This document shows, piece by piece, positions 1 to 10,385 of a DNA stretch of 64,000 nt. Location: assembly GCA_964036275.1 (NCBI GenBank), contig OZ038437.1, positions 17,900,859 through 17,964,858 on the forward strand. Direction: 5' to 3'. Positions within the stretch are counted from its first letter, which is position 1, and every line of letters begins with the position of its first letter. The position numbers and the translations under genes are program-made. Origin of the DNA: Litoditis marina (taxonomy: Eukaryota > Nematoda > Chromadorea > Rhabditida > Rhabditidae). The notes below the pieces were generated by a model. The model saw nothing but the letters and a program-made list of their open reading frames with translations, made no database searches and was not told the DNA's origin.

Positions 1-575
1 GTTCAGATGGCCGGCTGCTTGTGGGCGCCGCGCCACCTATCTCAGCTGAGTTCAATACCCAGCTGGTGCACAATTTTGATTAGGCTGATCGCTGTTGGAA
101 ACTTTCCAACACAATTGACTCCGCCCACTAAAATGTACTGTACCTGGCTGCTATCGATGGGTGAAACGAACTATATATATATGGTTAAACTAATTTAACT
201 TGAGTGTAGAGTACGGTACTGACTGCCCCCCTCCCCCACCCCCTGAAACAGCGCAGAATTCATTTCATGTCAATATGTGTTTTGTGACCGACGCTCATAC
301 TCAACGTACATATAGGAAGATCCGAATGATTTCTGTACAAACGTTCTTTTTGCAACCTTTCTTTCGCAGGGGATTTGGTTCTACAAACAATTTGGTACAA
401 TCTTCTCTACTCTTGAGTTGCATGAAACCTTCATGTATCTCACTGAAAGGCCATATCCAATCTGCTATGTGCAATCTTTTGATCTCTCCAATAAAATTTT
501 AGTCGTGATTGAATATCAAACTACAATGTTTACATCGTCATTTTCTATAGTATATAGAAACAATCATCGTTCCAG
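1..575. other. Unassigned sequence upstream of small-peptide exon
   Basis: I found no convincing coding exon here. Upstream exons of the peptide gene that ends at 638 should lie in this stretch or before the window. Short open frames after AG sites at 368-369 and near 256 contain a Cys-x4-Cys pattern. Neither joins the terminal exon in a consistent phase with a good donor, so I do not annotate them. Confidence 0.4.
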
Positions 576-638
576 GGTCCCTTCGGCTACGGAAGATGTG
601 TCAACGGAAAATGTCAGAATTATCCGCCAGAAAAGTGA
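576..638 (+). pseudogene. Terminal exon of a CS-alpha-beta-like small peptide gene, partial or decayed
   Basis: After a splice acceptor at 571-575 the sequence reads in phase 0 through 20 codons to TGA, with AATAAA at 657-662 just downstream, as expected of a worm last exon. The peptide carries a Gly-Tyr-Gly-Arg-Cys-x4-Cys pattern. It matches in position the last exon of the complete peptide gene at 4384-4452 (Gly-Tyr-Cys-x4-Cys-x-Cys), so the two look like paralogues. The last cysteine of the CxC pair is replaced by Asn. I could not find a convincing second exon or signal peptide in the 575 bases before it. It may be a gene that starts outside the window, a gene that lost a disulfide, or a remnant. 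The exon itself is fairly well supported; the state of the gene is not. Confidence 0.5.
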
Positions 639-718
639 ATAATCTATATTTAGATCAATAAACTTTAATGAATGTATCTTGTTTTCCCAACATTCAGCAC
701 ACCACTATATGTCAAATG

Positions 719-893
719 AATGAGTTTTTGTGTCTCGCCGGCATCAAACCTGCAAGCAGAAGATTCGCAGCCAATTGCAAACCACTGCGCTACGAGAATC
801 CATAACCGGCTAGCTCCGCAATCGAAAATGTGTCTGTATACAGCGAAAATTGATATATACAGTACCCTCCCTCCCTTCCGTTGGCGACGACTA
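719..893 (-). mobile_element. tRNA-derived SINE, copy 1
   Basis: Read on the minus strand, this matches the elements at 19428-19632, 20975-21170 and 22364-22560. It has a B-box-like block (complement of 731-741), an A-box-like block (complement near 781-792) and a shared unit ending near the purine-rich GGCGACGAC segment. This copy is diverged: its B box has lost the central CG. Confidence 0.7.
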
Positions 894-937
894 CACAGCG
901 CAAGCTGCGCGCAGTTATCGAATATAGGTCGTGCCAA

Positions 938-1105
938 ACTTATAAAATATCCGCCTCATGTGAAGTTCGAACCAGGCCCAAAAGTTTGCGGGGATTCTAC
1001 CCTCTGGGCTCACACGCTCACAGGAACGTTGCTGACCAATTGTGCAAATGTGGTTGTACACAGCACAAAGTGCTGTGTACAGTATACCCCCGCCCGTCTT
1101 CGAGC
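938..1105 (-). mobile_element. Second tRNA-related repeat, diverged
   Basis: Read on the minus strand, it contains a GGTTCGAACTTC B-box-like block (complement of about 962-973). A related fragment lies at 12905-12990, where the matching block is CCAGGTTCGAGTCTC. The layout (tRNA-like block, then a CG-rich segment and a short inverted repeat at 1063-1083) resembles SINE copy 1 but the sequence differs. Probably a second SINE family or an older subfamily. Confidence 0.45.
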
Positions 1106-1265
1106 GACAACCACTCAGAACAAGCGTCTTTGCAAAACAGTAATTTACTGTTTGCACAGCGTGGCTGTCATAGACATTGATTTTCACCCTCGTCGTCTGA
1201 CGTCTCTTCGGGGCACACTGTATCTCTAGACTCTTCGCAATACAGTTTCGACCAAACGCGAATTT
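1106..1265 (+). repeat. Dispersed repeat, inverted copy at 12180-12340
   Basis: This segment, from the run around AACAAGCG through TTTCGACCAAACGCG, reappears in inverse orientation at about 12180-12340, including the GTAATTTACTGTTT block and the CGTCGTCTGACGTC block. It is non-coding. Short frames across it are accidental. Confidence 0.65.
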
Positions 1266-1269
1266 GTAA

Positions 1270-1365
1270 TTAACAGCCAATGGTCTGAGTGGTCAAGATG
1301 GTCTGCGACTGCCTCATAGCCAGTCTGAGACCATCTGACTCAGACCACATCTGGAACCCAGGAGA
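1270..1365 (+). other. tRNA-like sequence (weak)
   Basis: A GGTCTGAGTGGTCAAGATGG block resembles an A box, and AGATTCGGACTCC at about 1359-1371 resembles a B box. Inverted GGTCTGA/TCAGACC segments lie between them. I could not build a full cloverleaf with a paired acceptor stem, so this is at best a tRNA pseudogene or SINE head. Confidence 0.25.
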
Positions 1366-1616
1366 TTCGGACTCCCTCTATGCGTGGCCGAACATACGTT
1401 GTTATAATTATGACAATCTTTCAAGGCAACTATTTCAACCGTGTGTTACTTTATCTATACAATTATAACCAAGAGAGTGATTACAATGTAGTATTCGTAG
1501 AGAGAAACTTGGCATGAGTTAGTGTTATTACCAGCTCATGCGGTCCGCCATGAAGATACCGCGCCGAGTGGGATCGAATCATGGTGTTTTGAGTGCTAGC
1601 TCGCACACAACCAGTC

Positions 1617-1748
1617 GACCGCTCTCCCTCCCTCTCTCTCTCTTCATCTCTTTCTTCTCTCCCTCTCTCTATCTCTCCCTCTCTCTCTCTCTCTCCTCTC
1701 TCTCTCCTCTCTCTTTCCTTCTCTCTCCCTCTCTCCCTCTCTCTCCCT

Positions 1749-1789
<41 letters not shown>
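1617..1789. repeat. CT microsatellite
   Basis: Nearly pure pyrimidine CT/CCT repeat of about 170 bases. The frames through it encode only Ser/Leu/Pro runs and are not genes. Confidence 0.95.
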
Positions 1790-1790
<1 letters not shown>

Positions 1791-1910
1791 TAGCGGACGT
1801 TGCATTCCTGAAACTTCTCATCAACGGCATACCACTACAAAAGCAGCAGAGCAGATATAGTTCGTTTCTTTCTCACTGAGACCCCATGGCATCCTGCTAA
1901 GATTTTCCGA

Positions 1911-2100
1911 TGACTGCTCAGGACGATTGGCGCCAATTTTCTGCAATCGGCCAGCTACAGAAACGAGAGAGCATGCAGGTCAATGATGCGCAGACAGCTA
2001 TGACAGTCTGCGTCTCTCTGACCTGCACACTCTCTTATTCGGCCAATAAAAAAGTGGCTGGGCAATTGGCTGGAAATTGTTCGAGTGTTTCTTAGAGCAA
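1911..2100. mobile_element. Palindromic repeat, GCAGGTCAGAGAG family
   Basis: The two halves are mutually inverted: the block around 1970-1995 pairs with the block around 2005-2035. Related copies occur near 12420-12545, 53930-54065 and 63085-63215, each with the motif for GTGCAGGTCAGAGAGACGCAG. It behaves as a MITE. Recurrent short frames across the copies come from the repeat. Confidence 0.6.
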
Positions 2101-2611
2101 ACGTAGGCATTCTTCAAACACTTTTAATTTGCTTGTTCTTATGGAACTGAAAAACTGCTAACATAGATTTACAGTTTTTTGAACAACTCGAAACTGATGA
2201 GGAATAGCCTGGCATATTATATTTTGACACTAGGGATGTTAATCGAGTTCAAAATTTCGAGTTTTCAAGTTCGTCTTCAACAACCCTAATTGATACGCTG
2301 CCAAGTGTCCGTAATGACCGGAACTAAACACCCCGTCTGAACTTTCTTTTAAAGAATTGAACCCTGTATAGTTGCATTAACTTTAGAAGTTTGAACACAG
2401 GAATCCAGTTCATTCCTTCAATAATGTATTCTGCAATGAAAGTTTCGAAGCCGAAAGAGTGGCTCCATTAATTCGCAGCAGATTTTTACCAGTGGTTTTC
2501 GTTCTTTTTCTCCTTGGAATACAAATTAACGCTTCGAAAGACTTCCAACACGACAACACTTTTCATGTAAAAGCGGTCCGAAAAGGGATTCGACAGCCCG
2601 ATTTCCTCCTT

Positions 2612-2805
2612 TTCTCTCTCTCTCTCTCTCCCTCTCTCTCAATCTCTTTCTCTCTCTTTCTTCTTCTCTCTCTCTCTCCCCTTCTCTCTCTTTCTCTCTC
2701 TCTCCTCCTCTTTCTCCCCTTCTCTCTCTCCTCCTCTCTCTCTTTCTTCTTCTTTCTTTCTTTCTCTGTCTCTATCATTCTTCCTCTTTCTTTCTCTCTC
2801 ATACT
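2612..2805. repeat. CT/TTC-rich microsatellite
   Basis: About 190 bases of impure CT and TTC repeat just upstream of the small-peptide gene. Low-complexity frames on both strands are not coding. Confidence 0.95.
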
Positions 2806-2915
2806 CCCTCATTCTAATTTCCTATCTCTTTTTGGTTCGAAACTGGAAATTTTCACAGTTGTTTGGTGTTCCAACTGTCATAACTTCTCCCTTTTACAGG
2901 TCAAAGATCTTCCAA

Positions 2916-4452
2916 ATGAAACCAACAATCATTCTAGCCTTCTTGTTTCTCATGATGGCTACTGTAACAGGTGAGCGATTACTTGGAGGGCTAGTGAATT
3001 TCAAATACTCTCGGGTTGATCTCATACCTCGTGAGTGAAGCTCATGAGAAGTTTGTGAGATATAGATCATGATGCCTTGAGACAGGCAAGCTGGAATGAA
3101 AGAGCCTTTTTACAAGTTTAGATCATGCTGGAACTAGGTTTGACTTGAGGTATAGGTTTGACTTGAGGTATCCACGCTCAAGTTTTTCTCTAGAATACGA
3201 CGCTCAAACTTTGTGGTGAATTTTTGTATTTCAAGGTTCTCAGAATACATCCAAACTTTGAGATGGTATTTCGTAACTTCACTAGTAAGAACTCCAAAGG
3301 TTTTGTGCCGAAAAGTTTATATGTTTCTATGAGAGAATAACCTTTCAAATGTTAGATAGATTACTGTAGGTTATCTATCGGTGGAATGGGCTGTAAGTTT
3401 CAGTAAACACTGTATTTCAGTTCAAAAAGAGCGTGTTGGCTCTTATATCGGAGGATACAACAGGCAGTTTGTCAGGGCTACGTGCACAGCCGCCAGCTGC
3501 AGAAAGAGTTGTGTGAGTACTTCTTACAATAATAATCGCGCTGTGCGTGATTTGTCTTTGGTCCGGCTAATGCGCGCCTCCATTTTTTACTTTCCTTTTA
3601 AAAAAGTCAAAATATGCAAATTACTCTACCTGAGAAGGAGAATGAAGTACGAAAGTCCTCAACTTCTCCGATCAAAAGTAAGTGAGCAACACGGAAGTTT
3701 CGAAATCCTACTGTAGGAGTCTCAATAGGAATGGAAAAGACTATACCAAACATGAGATTCCGCATGATTTTTCCACAAAACCTATTATTCTTTCGCAACG
3801 TCATTTTTTGAACTAGGTACTGTCCCACAAACGATATTCGGTACAAATACCGTTTCAATCTTCCAGCACTCTTTAGAGTACGTATGCTAGAAGATCCCGG
3901 CCCCTTCATCCCATTCTGCGTCTCTCACTGTGCTTCACTATTTCTCGTCTCCTACATCTCGGCAGGATAAGATAGCAGAGAAATAGCGTATGTTTGAGGA
4001 GACGCAGGATGCGATGGAGGTGCCGGGATATTGTAGCATATGTACTCTGGTGCATGTAATACCATATGCGCCATTATTATACATAGGTATGCAAATCAAA
4101 CTACAACTTTGTTATTGCAAAAAATATATTTTGTTCAAATATAATACAATGCACGTATAATATGGTACGAGTATAAGCTGGATATAGCCTTTTTCAATGA
4201 ACTTTTCCGTCATGCCTCTATTTGGCATGGTGTCTCTTATCCGCAATGTGCAAGCTTTTCACGTTTCCAAGCCTAAAGTATTCGAAGAAATAAAAAAATT
4301 ATTTTCAGTTCTGAACAATTTCGAGTACTATACGTCAAGTACATGAATGCGTTGAATAAACATTGAAACCATCTTCGTTTCAGGGACTCTTGGGATACTG
4401 TGAAGATGGCAAATGTCGGTGCTTTTTCGCCAAGAAAAAGCAAGTGAATTGA
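2916..4452 (+). CDS. Small secreted CS-alpha-beta (defensin-like) cysteine peptide
   Basis: Three exons: 2916-2970, 3421-3512 and 4384-4452, 71 aa in all. Exon 1 is a signal peptide: Met-Lys-Pro-Thr, a hydrophobic core, then Ala-Thr-Val-Thr. Exon 2 ends with Cys-x4-Cys-x3-Cys; exon 3 has Gly-Tyr-Cys-x4-Cys-x-Cys. The order C..C-x3-C..GxC..CxC is the cysteine-stabilised alpha-beta signature shared by invertebrate defensins, drosomycin-like peptides and some ion-channel-blocking peptides. Phases agree at both joints (1, then 0). Donors are GTGAGC and GTGAGT; both acceptors end in CAG. An acceptor at 2898-2899 lies 16 bases before the ATG, fitting trans-splicing or a 5' UTR intron. A role as an antimicrobial or immune effector is an inference from the fold. 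The 871-base second intron carries repeat DNA. I see no disabling change. Confidence 0.78.
3535..3625 (+). repeat. Dispersed repeat in intron 2 of the peptide gene
   Basis: The stretch containing GTGCGTGATTTGTCTTTGG and GCTAATGCGCGCCTCCATTT recurs at about 13463-13561, where it is longer at the 5' side and begins with a GCGC-rich palindrome. A related GCGCAGCGCGGAGCGCTGCGC palindrome occurs at 6100-6121. It is non-coding mobile-type DNA. Confidence 0.6.
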
Positions 4453-4811
4453 ACCTTCCGGATAAACAAAGTTCAAATGAAAGTTTTGTATTGACTTTCC
4501 TTGTTATGATAGAACAACAACAATGTTGTATGGAGTAAACATATCTTAGGTGTACTTTGACCTCGATTTGATCTTGATAGACATCGTTTCGACCGAAAAG
4601 GATGAAGATCGGCAAAGCACATACTCGGAACCGAAAAAACGCGCTTGTTCGTTTTCAACCAAACCTGGTTGGAGTTGGTTGCATTCGAAAGTCAAGCAAT
4701 ACATTTTTGTACAATGTGTAAACAATCGTGAATAGTTTTTGAGTGAACCTTACCTTCCTGCTTCCATCTGTGGAAACACAGATGCTAGAATGAATTAATG
4801 AATGGACCCTT

Positions 4812-5830
4812 TCTTTAGATGAGAAAAATTCTGTGGATGTAGTATATTTCGATTTCTCGAAGGCGTTTGACCGAGTTTCGCACAGAATGCTGCTAAACAA
4901 ACTTGAAAAACTTGGATTCCATAGTACTATTTTATCATGGATTAGAGAATATCTTAGAAAACGCACGTTTGCCGTGAGAGTTGATTCGAGTTTTTCTAGC
5001 TCACATGAAATAACTAGTGGAGTTCCACAAGGTAGTGCTCTCTCCACGATTCTTTCCAACATATTTACGTTTGAACTACCTGGTATTCTGACTGACTATC
5101 TACTTATACGCTTATACGCTGTAAAGTTTTTGCTGATGATACGAAATTGTTCAAATCTTTCAGTAATGGCGAAAGTAATGAGGAGTTGCGGAAATGCTTT
5201 GATAAGATGTGTAAATGGTCTGTAGATTGGGGTCTTCCACTATCCGTAAAACGAACAAGTGTCCTGCATTTAGGCACCAAAAACCTGCGACAAACCTATG
5301 AAATGAACGAAAAGCTCTCAGAAAAGTAGATCAAAATATTCGAGATCTCGGGTTTTTGCTGAATCGAACCTTTTCATTCAGAGATCATGGGAAACATATC
5401 ATCAAGTCCGCAAAGCATCGAACATACAATATTTTCAAAGTTTTGAGAACTAGAAATAGAAATGTTTGGCTGAAAGCGTATTAAACTTATGTCCGACCAA
5501 CAGTTAAATTTGGTACTTCTGTGTTCAACTCTGATAGCGGGTTTGTGAAGAAAATTGAATCAGTTTGAATCAGTGGTGGCTATACGTCCTTAGTTCTGCA
5601 TTCAGAAACAAGAAACTAAACTTGGTAGCTTTAGAATCTAGAAGAAATACTACAGACCTCATTATGATTCATAGAATCATAACTGGTCAGTGTGGATTGA
5701 GTGCAACAGACTTTTTCACGTTCAAACCTTCACGTACTAGGGGTTCTACCGCGAAATTCAGTTTCCCAACTCCGAAAACTAGCCAACCTGCGAAGTTTTC
5801 ACAGTACGGGCTGGATCCAACTTAAATACT
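4812..5830 (+). pseudogene. Decayed non-LTR retrotransposon (LINE) reverse transcriptase
   Basis: Recognisable reverse transcriptase blocks occur in order: DFSKAFDRVSH near 4850-4882, then SGVPQGS near 5018-5038, then FADD at about 5129-5140. The FADD block is in a different frame from the first two, so there is a frameshift between about 5060 and 5130. Further stops and frame changes follow, but typical downstream text remains recognisable (CKWSVDWGLPLSV; later RRNTTDLIMIHRIITGQ near 5643-5690). The style resembles CR1/Sam-like LINEs of worms, by recollection of the family. The 5' part and endonuclease are absent. It lies between the peptide gene and repeat DNA and is non-functional. Confidence 0.85.
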
Positions 5831-6600
5831 TGATACTTGCAATTGAGCAAGAAATCCCAAATACCAATGTCGTTATCTGCCGCAAAAAGCACTTTAAGCG
5901 AGTGCATTTGAATAAGACTTCTACTGTTTTAATTGTTCATCCTGAGAGTCTGGCCCAATCAATGTATCTCAATTGTGATTCGTTTATCTGTATTGTCATA
6001 TGGTTTACTTTTCCATTTACTTGTGTTGACCAAATGATTTTTGTCGATTTCCGAACATTTTTCTGCTTTCAAATGGTTTTGTATCGCACTTTCATCGTGC
6101 GCAGCGCGGAGCGCTGCGCAGATTAGTTTTTGTTCTCGACTATGCAGACGTTTTGAGATGTTTTTTGCCCGTTTCTCCGTTATTTGTGAACCATTTTCCG
6201 CGAAACTTGCCGTGAGCAATCAAAGGGTATACATCTACAAGATGTGCAAGTTTGAGTGCAAAATGACCCAGTTGACGTGAGTTGGAAGGGAAAACGTCTC
6301 GCAAAAGTTACTTCCGTAACGGGGCGGCGGCGGCGGCTACAAAAAAATGTCCGCCCTATTTTCCTCAATGAAAATTTCTGAACACGGTTAACAATGTTGT
6401 GAAGCGGAGAAAAAGTTGGGGTAGACGTATTTTTCAGTCATAGTTGCAAATTTCATTTTAAGGATGATAGGGCCTTAAATGGTCTCACGAAAACTTCTAG
6501 ATCGAAAATTTCTAGATTGAGAAAATGAGAATGAAAAAATGAAAAAAGGAGAACCACGTGAAATTCTCAGCTTAGAACCCGGTTGCGCGTACAGCCTAGT
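5831..6600. other. No gene seen; palindromic GC segment
   Basis: I see no supported gene. A GCGC palindrome lies at 6100-6121. A GGCGGCGGCGGC tract lies near 6322-6335. Short frames lack acceptors and domains. Confidence 0.4.
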
Positions 6601-6617
6601 TTTCATTTGCATTCACA

Positions 6618-6690
6618 TGTCTGAGTGGCAAAGTGGATACAATTTCTGTTCTAGTGAAAACGTATTGAGGTTCGACTCCCGCCTCGAGCG
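6618..6690 (+). other. tRNA-like sequence, probable SINE or tRNA pseudogene
   Basis: A TCTGAGTGGCAAAGTGG block (6620-6636) matches an A box, and GGTTCGACTCC (6669-6679) matches a B box at tRNA-like spacing. I could not pair the acceptor stem or the full T stem, so I do not call a working tRNA. Confidence 0.35.
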
Positions 6691-6840
6691 GTGCCAATTG
6701 CAATATACTGCTAGTATAATTTTGAGTTATCCCAATGCTCAATTCTGTGTCAAACTTAATCAAAAATGACGTGCATTAATTCCACTTGGTTATATATTTT
6801 TTTGATAAGAGATTCTCCGTAACTATAGAAAAAGAGGTCA

Positions 6841-7172
6841 ATTAGTATAAAACGAGTGTCAAGAAAGTAAAGATTGGTTTTAGAAATCACACGAAAAATA
6901 TGAAACAGGTCCAATAAACGGATATCAAGAGAAAAAGGCTAATCTCGCTTGGTTTAAGATTACACAACGTATCACAAAAAATACTCAGTACCGATGATGC
7001 AACATCTGAATACATTACACAAAAATCCAGCTAGTTTTTTTTGCCATATTTCAAACAAGCGAGGTTAGCCTTTCTCTCTTAATATCCGTTTATTGGACCT
7101 GTTTTTAATTTTTCGTTTGTGTGGTCTCTAAAACTAATCTTTACTTTCTTGACACTCGTTCTTTATACTAAT
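6841..7172. mobile_element. Inverted-repeat element with about 119-base arms
   Basis: The left arm (6841-6959) reads ATTAGTATAAA..CGAGTGTCAAG and so on; the right arm (7054-7172) is its near-complete complement, ending CTTGACACTCG..TATACTAAT. About 94 bases lie between the arms. This is typical of a non-autonomous foldback or MITE. No coding capacity is seen. Confidence 0.8.
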
Positions 7173-8580
7173 ATTGTTATTTCTCCTCTTGTATATCACA
7201 TGCTTGCATGTAAATAAATCAATCAATCAAAAATGTGGCGGAGCGACTGAATATGCTGGATGCAGCGTAAAAAGGTATGAACGCAACCTTAGGAAAAAAA
7301 GTGTGTCATTCTATTCAAAATCTATTTAGAAACCCTAATCTGTTGTTTTTAGATGATGTACCGTGTGAAAATATTCATTCTGGTAAATTGTGTATTTCTG
7401 GTGAAACACCCTCACTTCGATGATCATGTTGCTTCTCGGTCTGTGGAAAAATAAACGATTCTAGCCTGCGATCATTGTCCCAAATTGTCATGTGCGTTTA
7501 TATGTGTTTCTTCACAGTGTGACACTCGCGTAATAGGTTTATTCATTCTTCTTCACACACTCACAATGGTAGTAGCCAATACAAAATCCACGAGCATACC
7601 CATCGTATTTCTGAATAACAATAACCTGATATAGTTCGTTTCATTTTCACTGAGAGGCGTGCCGACGAAACTTCGAATGAATGTTTCTCATGGAAATAAA
7701 AAGCTTTAGGAGAAGAATTCTCAACCCACGAACTCTAACAAACGTTATCTGCCGCTCAAAAGCTACTATTGTTTTGGGAAAGAATAACGTGGAAAATCGG
7801 CATGCAAATTCAGTTAGCAACATTATATCATCATTGTTATTATCATTACAAAACTCTCAGTTCGTTTTACTCACGTAAATGCTCTTGGAAACTAGCAAGT
7901 TTTAATTCTATTACCTCTATTACAGAGGCAAAGTTTGGGTTTTTTGAGTTTGCTTCAAATCAGTTGTAACTATTTGATGCATGAGTTTGCTTCTAATCGG
8001 TACTGAAGGAGTCTCTGTAGGGAAGATGTAGAAGATGCACACATGCAGCCAGAGGTCAAAGGTCATACTAATGAACATCTTTCCAACCCTGCCTGCGTCT
8101 CTTTGAAACGTATGATGTTTCTCTGCTGTCAGGCGAAAAGCTAGGGACGCAGGATGGGGAGTATGAGATGTTATACAATACGCACTCAGATACACCCAAT
8201 TGCTTTGTTTTCGCTTTCCTTCAAATTGTAACAATAATAAGAGCACTAAATTTTCTTGTTTGGTTCAATTTTGAGAAAATAGCTACTCACACAATTCGTA
8301 TTGCAATCAATTGAGCCGATGGGGGTGCAGTGGTTCAGAGGCTGACGTCCCAAAATATCTTGGGTGTGTTCTGTAATATCCAAACATAATCGCGCTTCTT
8401 GTGTATTCAGTGAAGTGGGAAAGACAAGCAGCAGTTTCAAGTCGAGCTCTCGTTGTCAGAAGTTGTCCATCGGGGAGCCAAAGTCGTTGTGAATGGATCT
8501 ACACTTGGTAATTCTCGAAATCCGTCATTATTAGCCCTATTCGGTGGCTAACCAGTCACGCTGTAATCTTCTCAAATCAG
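7173..8580. other. No gene seen
   Basis: AT-rich sequence with short random frames. A segment near 8318-8350 (GTGCAGTGGTTCAGAGGCTG) has weak A-box resemblance only. Confidence 0.35.
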
Positions 8581-8584
8581 GCGA

Positions 8585-8775
8585 CGTAGCAATCCCTCCG
8601 ACCTCATGAGAAGTTCATAAGAGTTGAGTTTCTCATGAGAACCTCATGAGCTATAGGTGAGCTCTTAAGGTTGAATCCCAATCAATTGGATCTCATGAGA
8701 AGTTCGTGAGGTATCATGAGGTATCTCATGATAATTTCGAGAGATTACTACGCCGCCAGGCGAAACCTCACAGAA
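8585..8775. repeat. CTCATGAGA repeat cluster, copy 1
   Basis: Many overlapping CTCATGAG and TCTCATGAGAAGTTCGTGAG units occur in both orientations. The same units reappear at 3010-3065, 9035-9185 and 59620-59780. The shared end near TTTCGAG..ATC suggests one element family with internal inverted repeats. Confidence 0.65.
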
Positions 8776-9189
8776 ACTATCTGGCCTAGTATATGGCTAG
8801 CTTTTTCCAAATAACGTCCATGCATTATTTTGGTTCTTTCTCGTTATGTTTTTGTTTTTAATTCCGTTACATTTCGTTCGAAAATAGTGAGTTATAGCGT
8901 TCATCGAGATGAAATTACAAAGACAATTTGGTCACTTGCTAAAGCGTTTTCCTCGTAAACCTCATTGGATTACATGATGGAAAAACTTTTGTGAGAGTCG
9001 ATCTAATGCTACTCTACAACTTTGAAACTTCGTAAAAGTTCATGAGGTTCCCATGAAAAAGCGCATAGCTTCTCTTGAAGTTAGTAGAGTTTTTTTGGAG
9101 AGAAACTGCGAGCCTTTTCGTCCGCTGTTTTCCAGTAATAGAACTGGGCATGGTTTTCGCAATGTCTCATGAGCGATATCTCATTAACT

Positions 9190-9790
9190 AGCATTTTGCG
9201 GAAGAGAAAAGTAACTCAATCAACTAACTTGATGAGCTACAGAAAGATAGAAAACACGAATGAAATAACAGATTCATATGAGAAAAATGATAAACACATA
9301 TCAGGAAATGTGGGAGATGGGTACCAATGGGAAAAGCCGCGTCCGGCTGAGATCTCGAGGCTTCGTGGTGCGCGCTTATATACAGACGCGCCTGAAAGGA
9401 ATTCCATATTACATTGTAACATTACGTCATGGGAAAGTATAGAACAGAGGAAGTTTAGGAACCTGCCAAACTTAACATATCTCACTGATACATTGGCAGT
9501 GTGCCAACAAAGGCAGTTTACAGATATACAACCAGGTTGCATGCAATCGAAATACAACCAGGTTGCATGTGTACAAAACTATTGGTTGCTTCCAAATGCA
9601 ACCAAATTTGTATACAGTGATCCTTTTTGGTTATGAAATGTGAGTTTGGTTGCATTTCAGATGCAAGCCGGTGGCATTTGATTTGAAAGCAACCAATGGT
9701 TTTGTATAGTTCCAGTCATTCCTACTGGGACTTGGCAGCGTGCCAATAAATATTCTAGGCTTCTTTTCACCACTTTGAAGGATAATCTCT
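9190..9790. other. Mostly unassigned; candidate second exon of minus-strand peptide gene
   Basis: On the minus strand an acceptor (TTCCTTTCAG, complement of 9392-9401) opens a frame at 9391. It continues exon 1 at 10300-10372 in phase and encodes a Lys-Arg dibasic site followed by a Gly/Ser/Pro-rich stretch, but no cysteine framework. It could be a propeptide exon or chance. GGTTGCAT repeats fill 9525-9680. Confidence 0.25.
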
Positions 9791-9791
9791 C

Positions 9792-9915
9792 TTAAAGAAG
9801 GACGATTATGTGGACCGATCCCGTTACAGCGGTCCTTTAAACTGCAATTGAAAAATATATTGCGGTTTAAAGGACTGAAGCGTTGCGATTGGACCACATA
9901 ATCGTCCTTCTTTAA
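9792..9915. mobile_element. TTAAAGAAGGACGA palindromic MITE, copy 1
   Basis: Nearly perfect 124-base palindrome beginning TTAAAGAAGGACGATTATG and ending in its complement, with a CAATTGAAAAAT..ATTG centre. Other copies are at 23041-23410 (interrupted), 28466-28589, 40143-40190 (partial) and 54507-54630. Confidence 0.9.
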
Positions 9916-10299
9916 CGGTTGATCAGTTCTATACGTAACACTCAGATGAGAAATGTCTTGCAAATACTCATGTCAACTCTGAGAAATATCTTGGCACTGT
10001 GCCAATGGGTCTCAGTGTGAACGAAACGAACTATACACATCCGACCGAAATGAAAATTCACCTCGGTTGCATGTGTAATTGACGGCTAATGAACATTCCA
10101 GACAATTTGTCACGTTATTGTTTCTCAAAACAATCAAACCTTCTGTAAAATGTTAGTTTATTCCAATGATAATTCATCCCTAGTGCAGCATGTGAACAGG
10201 AAAGTTTTTCAAAGAACCTGTATTTTTTTATGGAAAAGCAAAGTTTCGTTGGCACGCAACAAAATCTCAACAGAAATGGAGAGAACAATATTTACTTAC

Positions 10300-10372
10300 C
10301 TGGCACCGCAGCAATGGCTGGGATAGTAGCCATCATGACAATTGAGAGGGCTAGAATGACTGTTGGCTTCAT
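10300..10372 (-). CDS. Signal-peptide exon of a secreted-peptide paralogue, partial gene model
   Basis: On the minus strand, TTTTCAG is followed by AG and ATG at 10372. The exon encodes Met-Lys-Pro-Thr, then a hydrophobic core, Met-Met-Ala-Thr and a small-residue end, and stops at a perfect GTAAGT donor (10294-10299). The start (Met-Lys-Pro-Thr-x-Ile-Leu-Ala) and the Met-Met-Ala-Thr block match exon 1 of the CS-alpha-beta gene at 2916-2970, and the exon ends in the same phase (1). It is therefore a paralogous secreted-peptide gene in opposite orientation. I could not find a cysteine-bearing second exon within the next kilobase. A cysteine-poor exon at 9391 fits the phase but is uncertain. The gene may be intact with a distant exon, or a remnant. 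Confidence 0.55.
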
Positions 10373-10385
10373 CTCTGAAAACCCG

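Noticed and set aside
1538..1879. Ser/Leu/Pro-rich open frames through CT repeats
   Set aside because: They are translations of the CT microsatellite, with no start context, splice sites or domains.
1910..2095. Cysteine-containing 61-residue frame that might be a secreted peptide
   Set aside because: It lies in a palindromic repeat family; the same peptide-like text appears in other copies (for example near 63085) and there is no signal sequence.
2459..2600. Hydrophobic stretch near 2480-2530 as a signal peptide of another gene
   Set aside because: There is no ATG in that frame and no following exon; the frame runs into the CT repeat.
9631..9963. 110-residue minus-strand frame
   Set aside because: Covers the palindromic MITE at 9792-9915; the frame follows repeat sequence and has no homologue I recognise.
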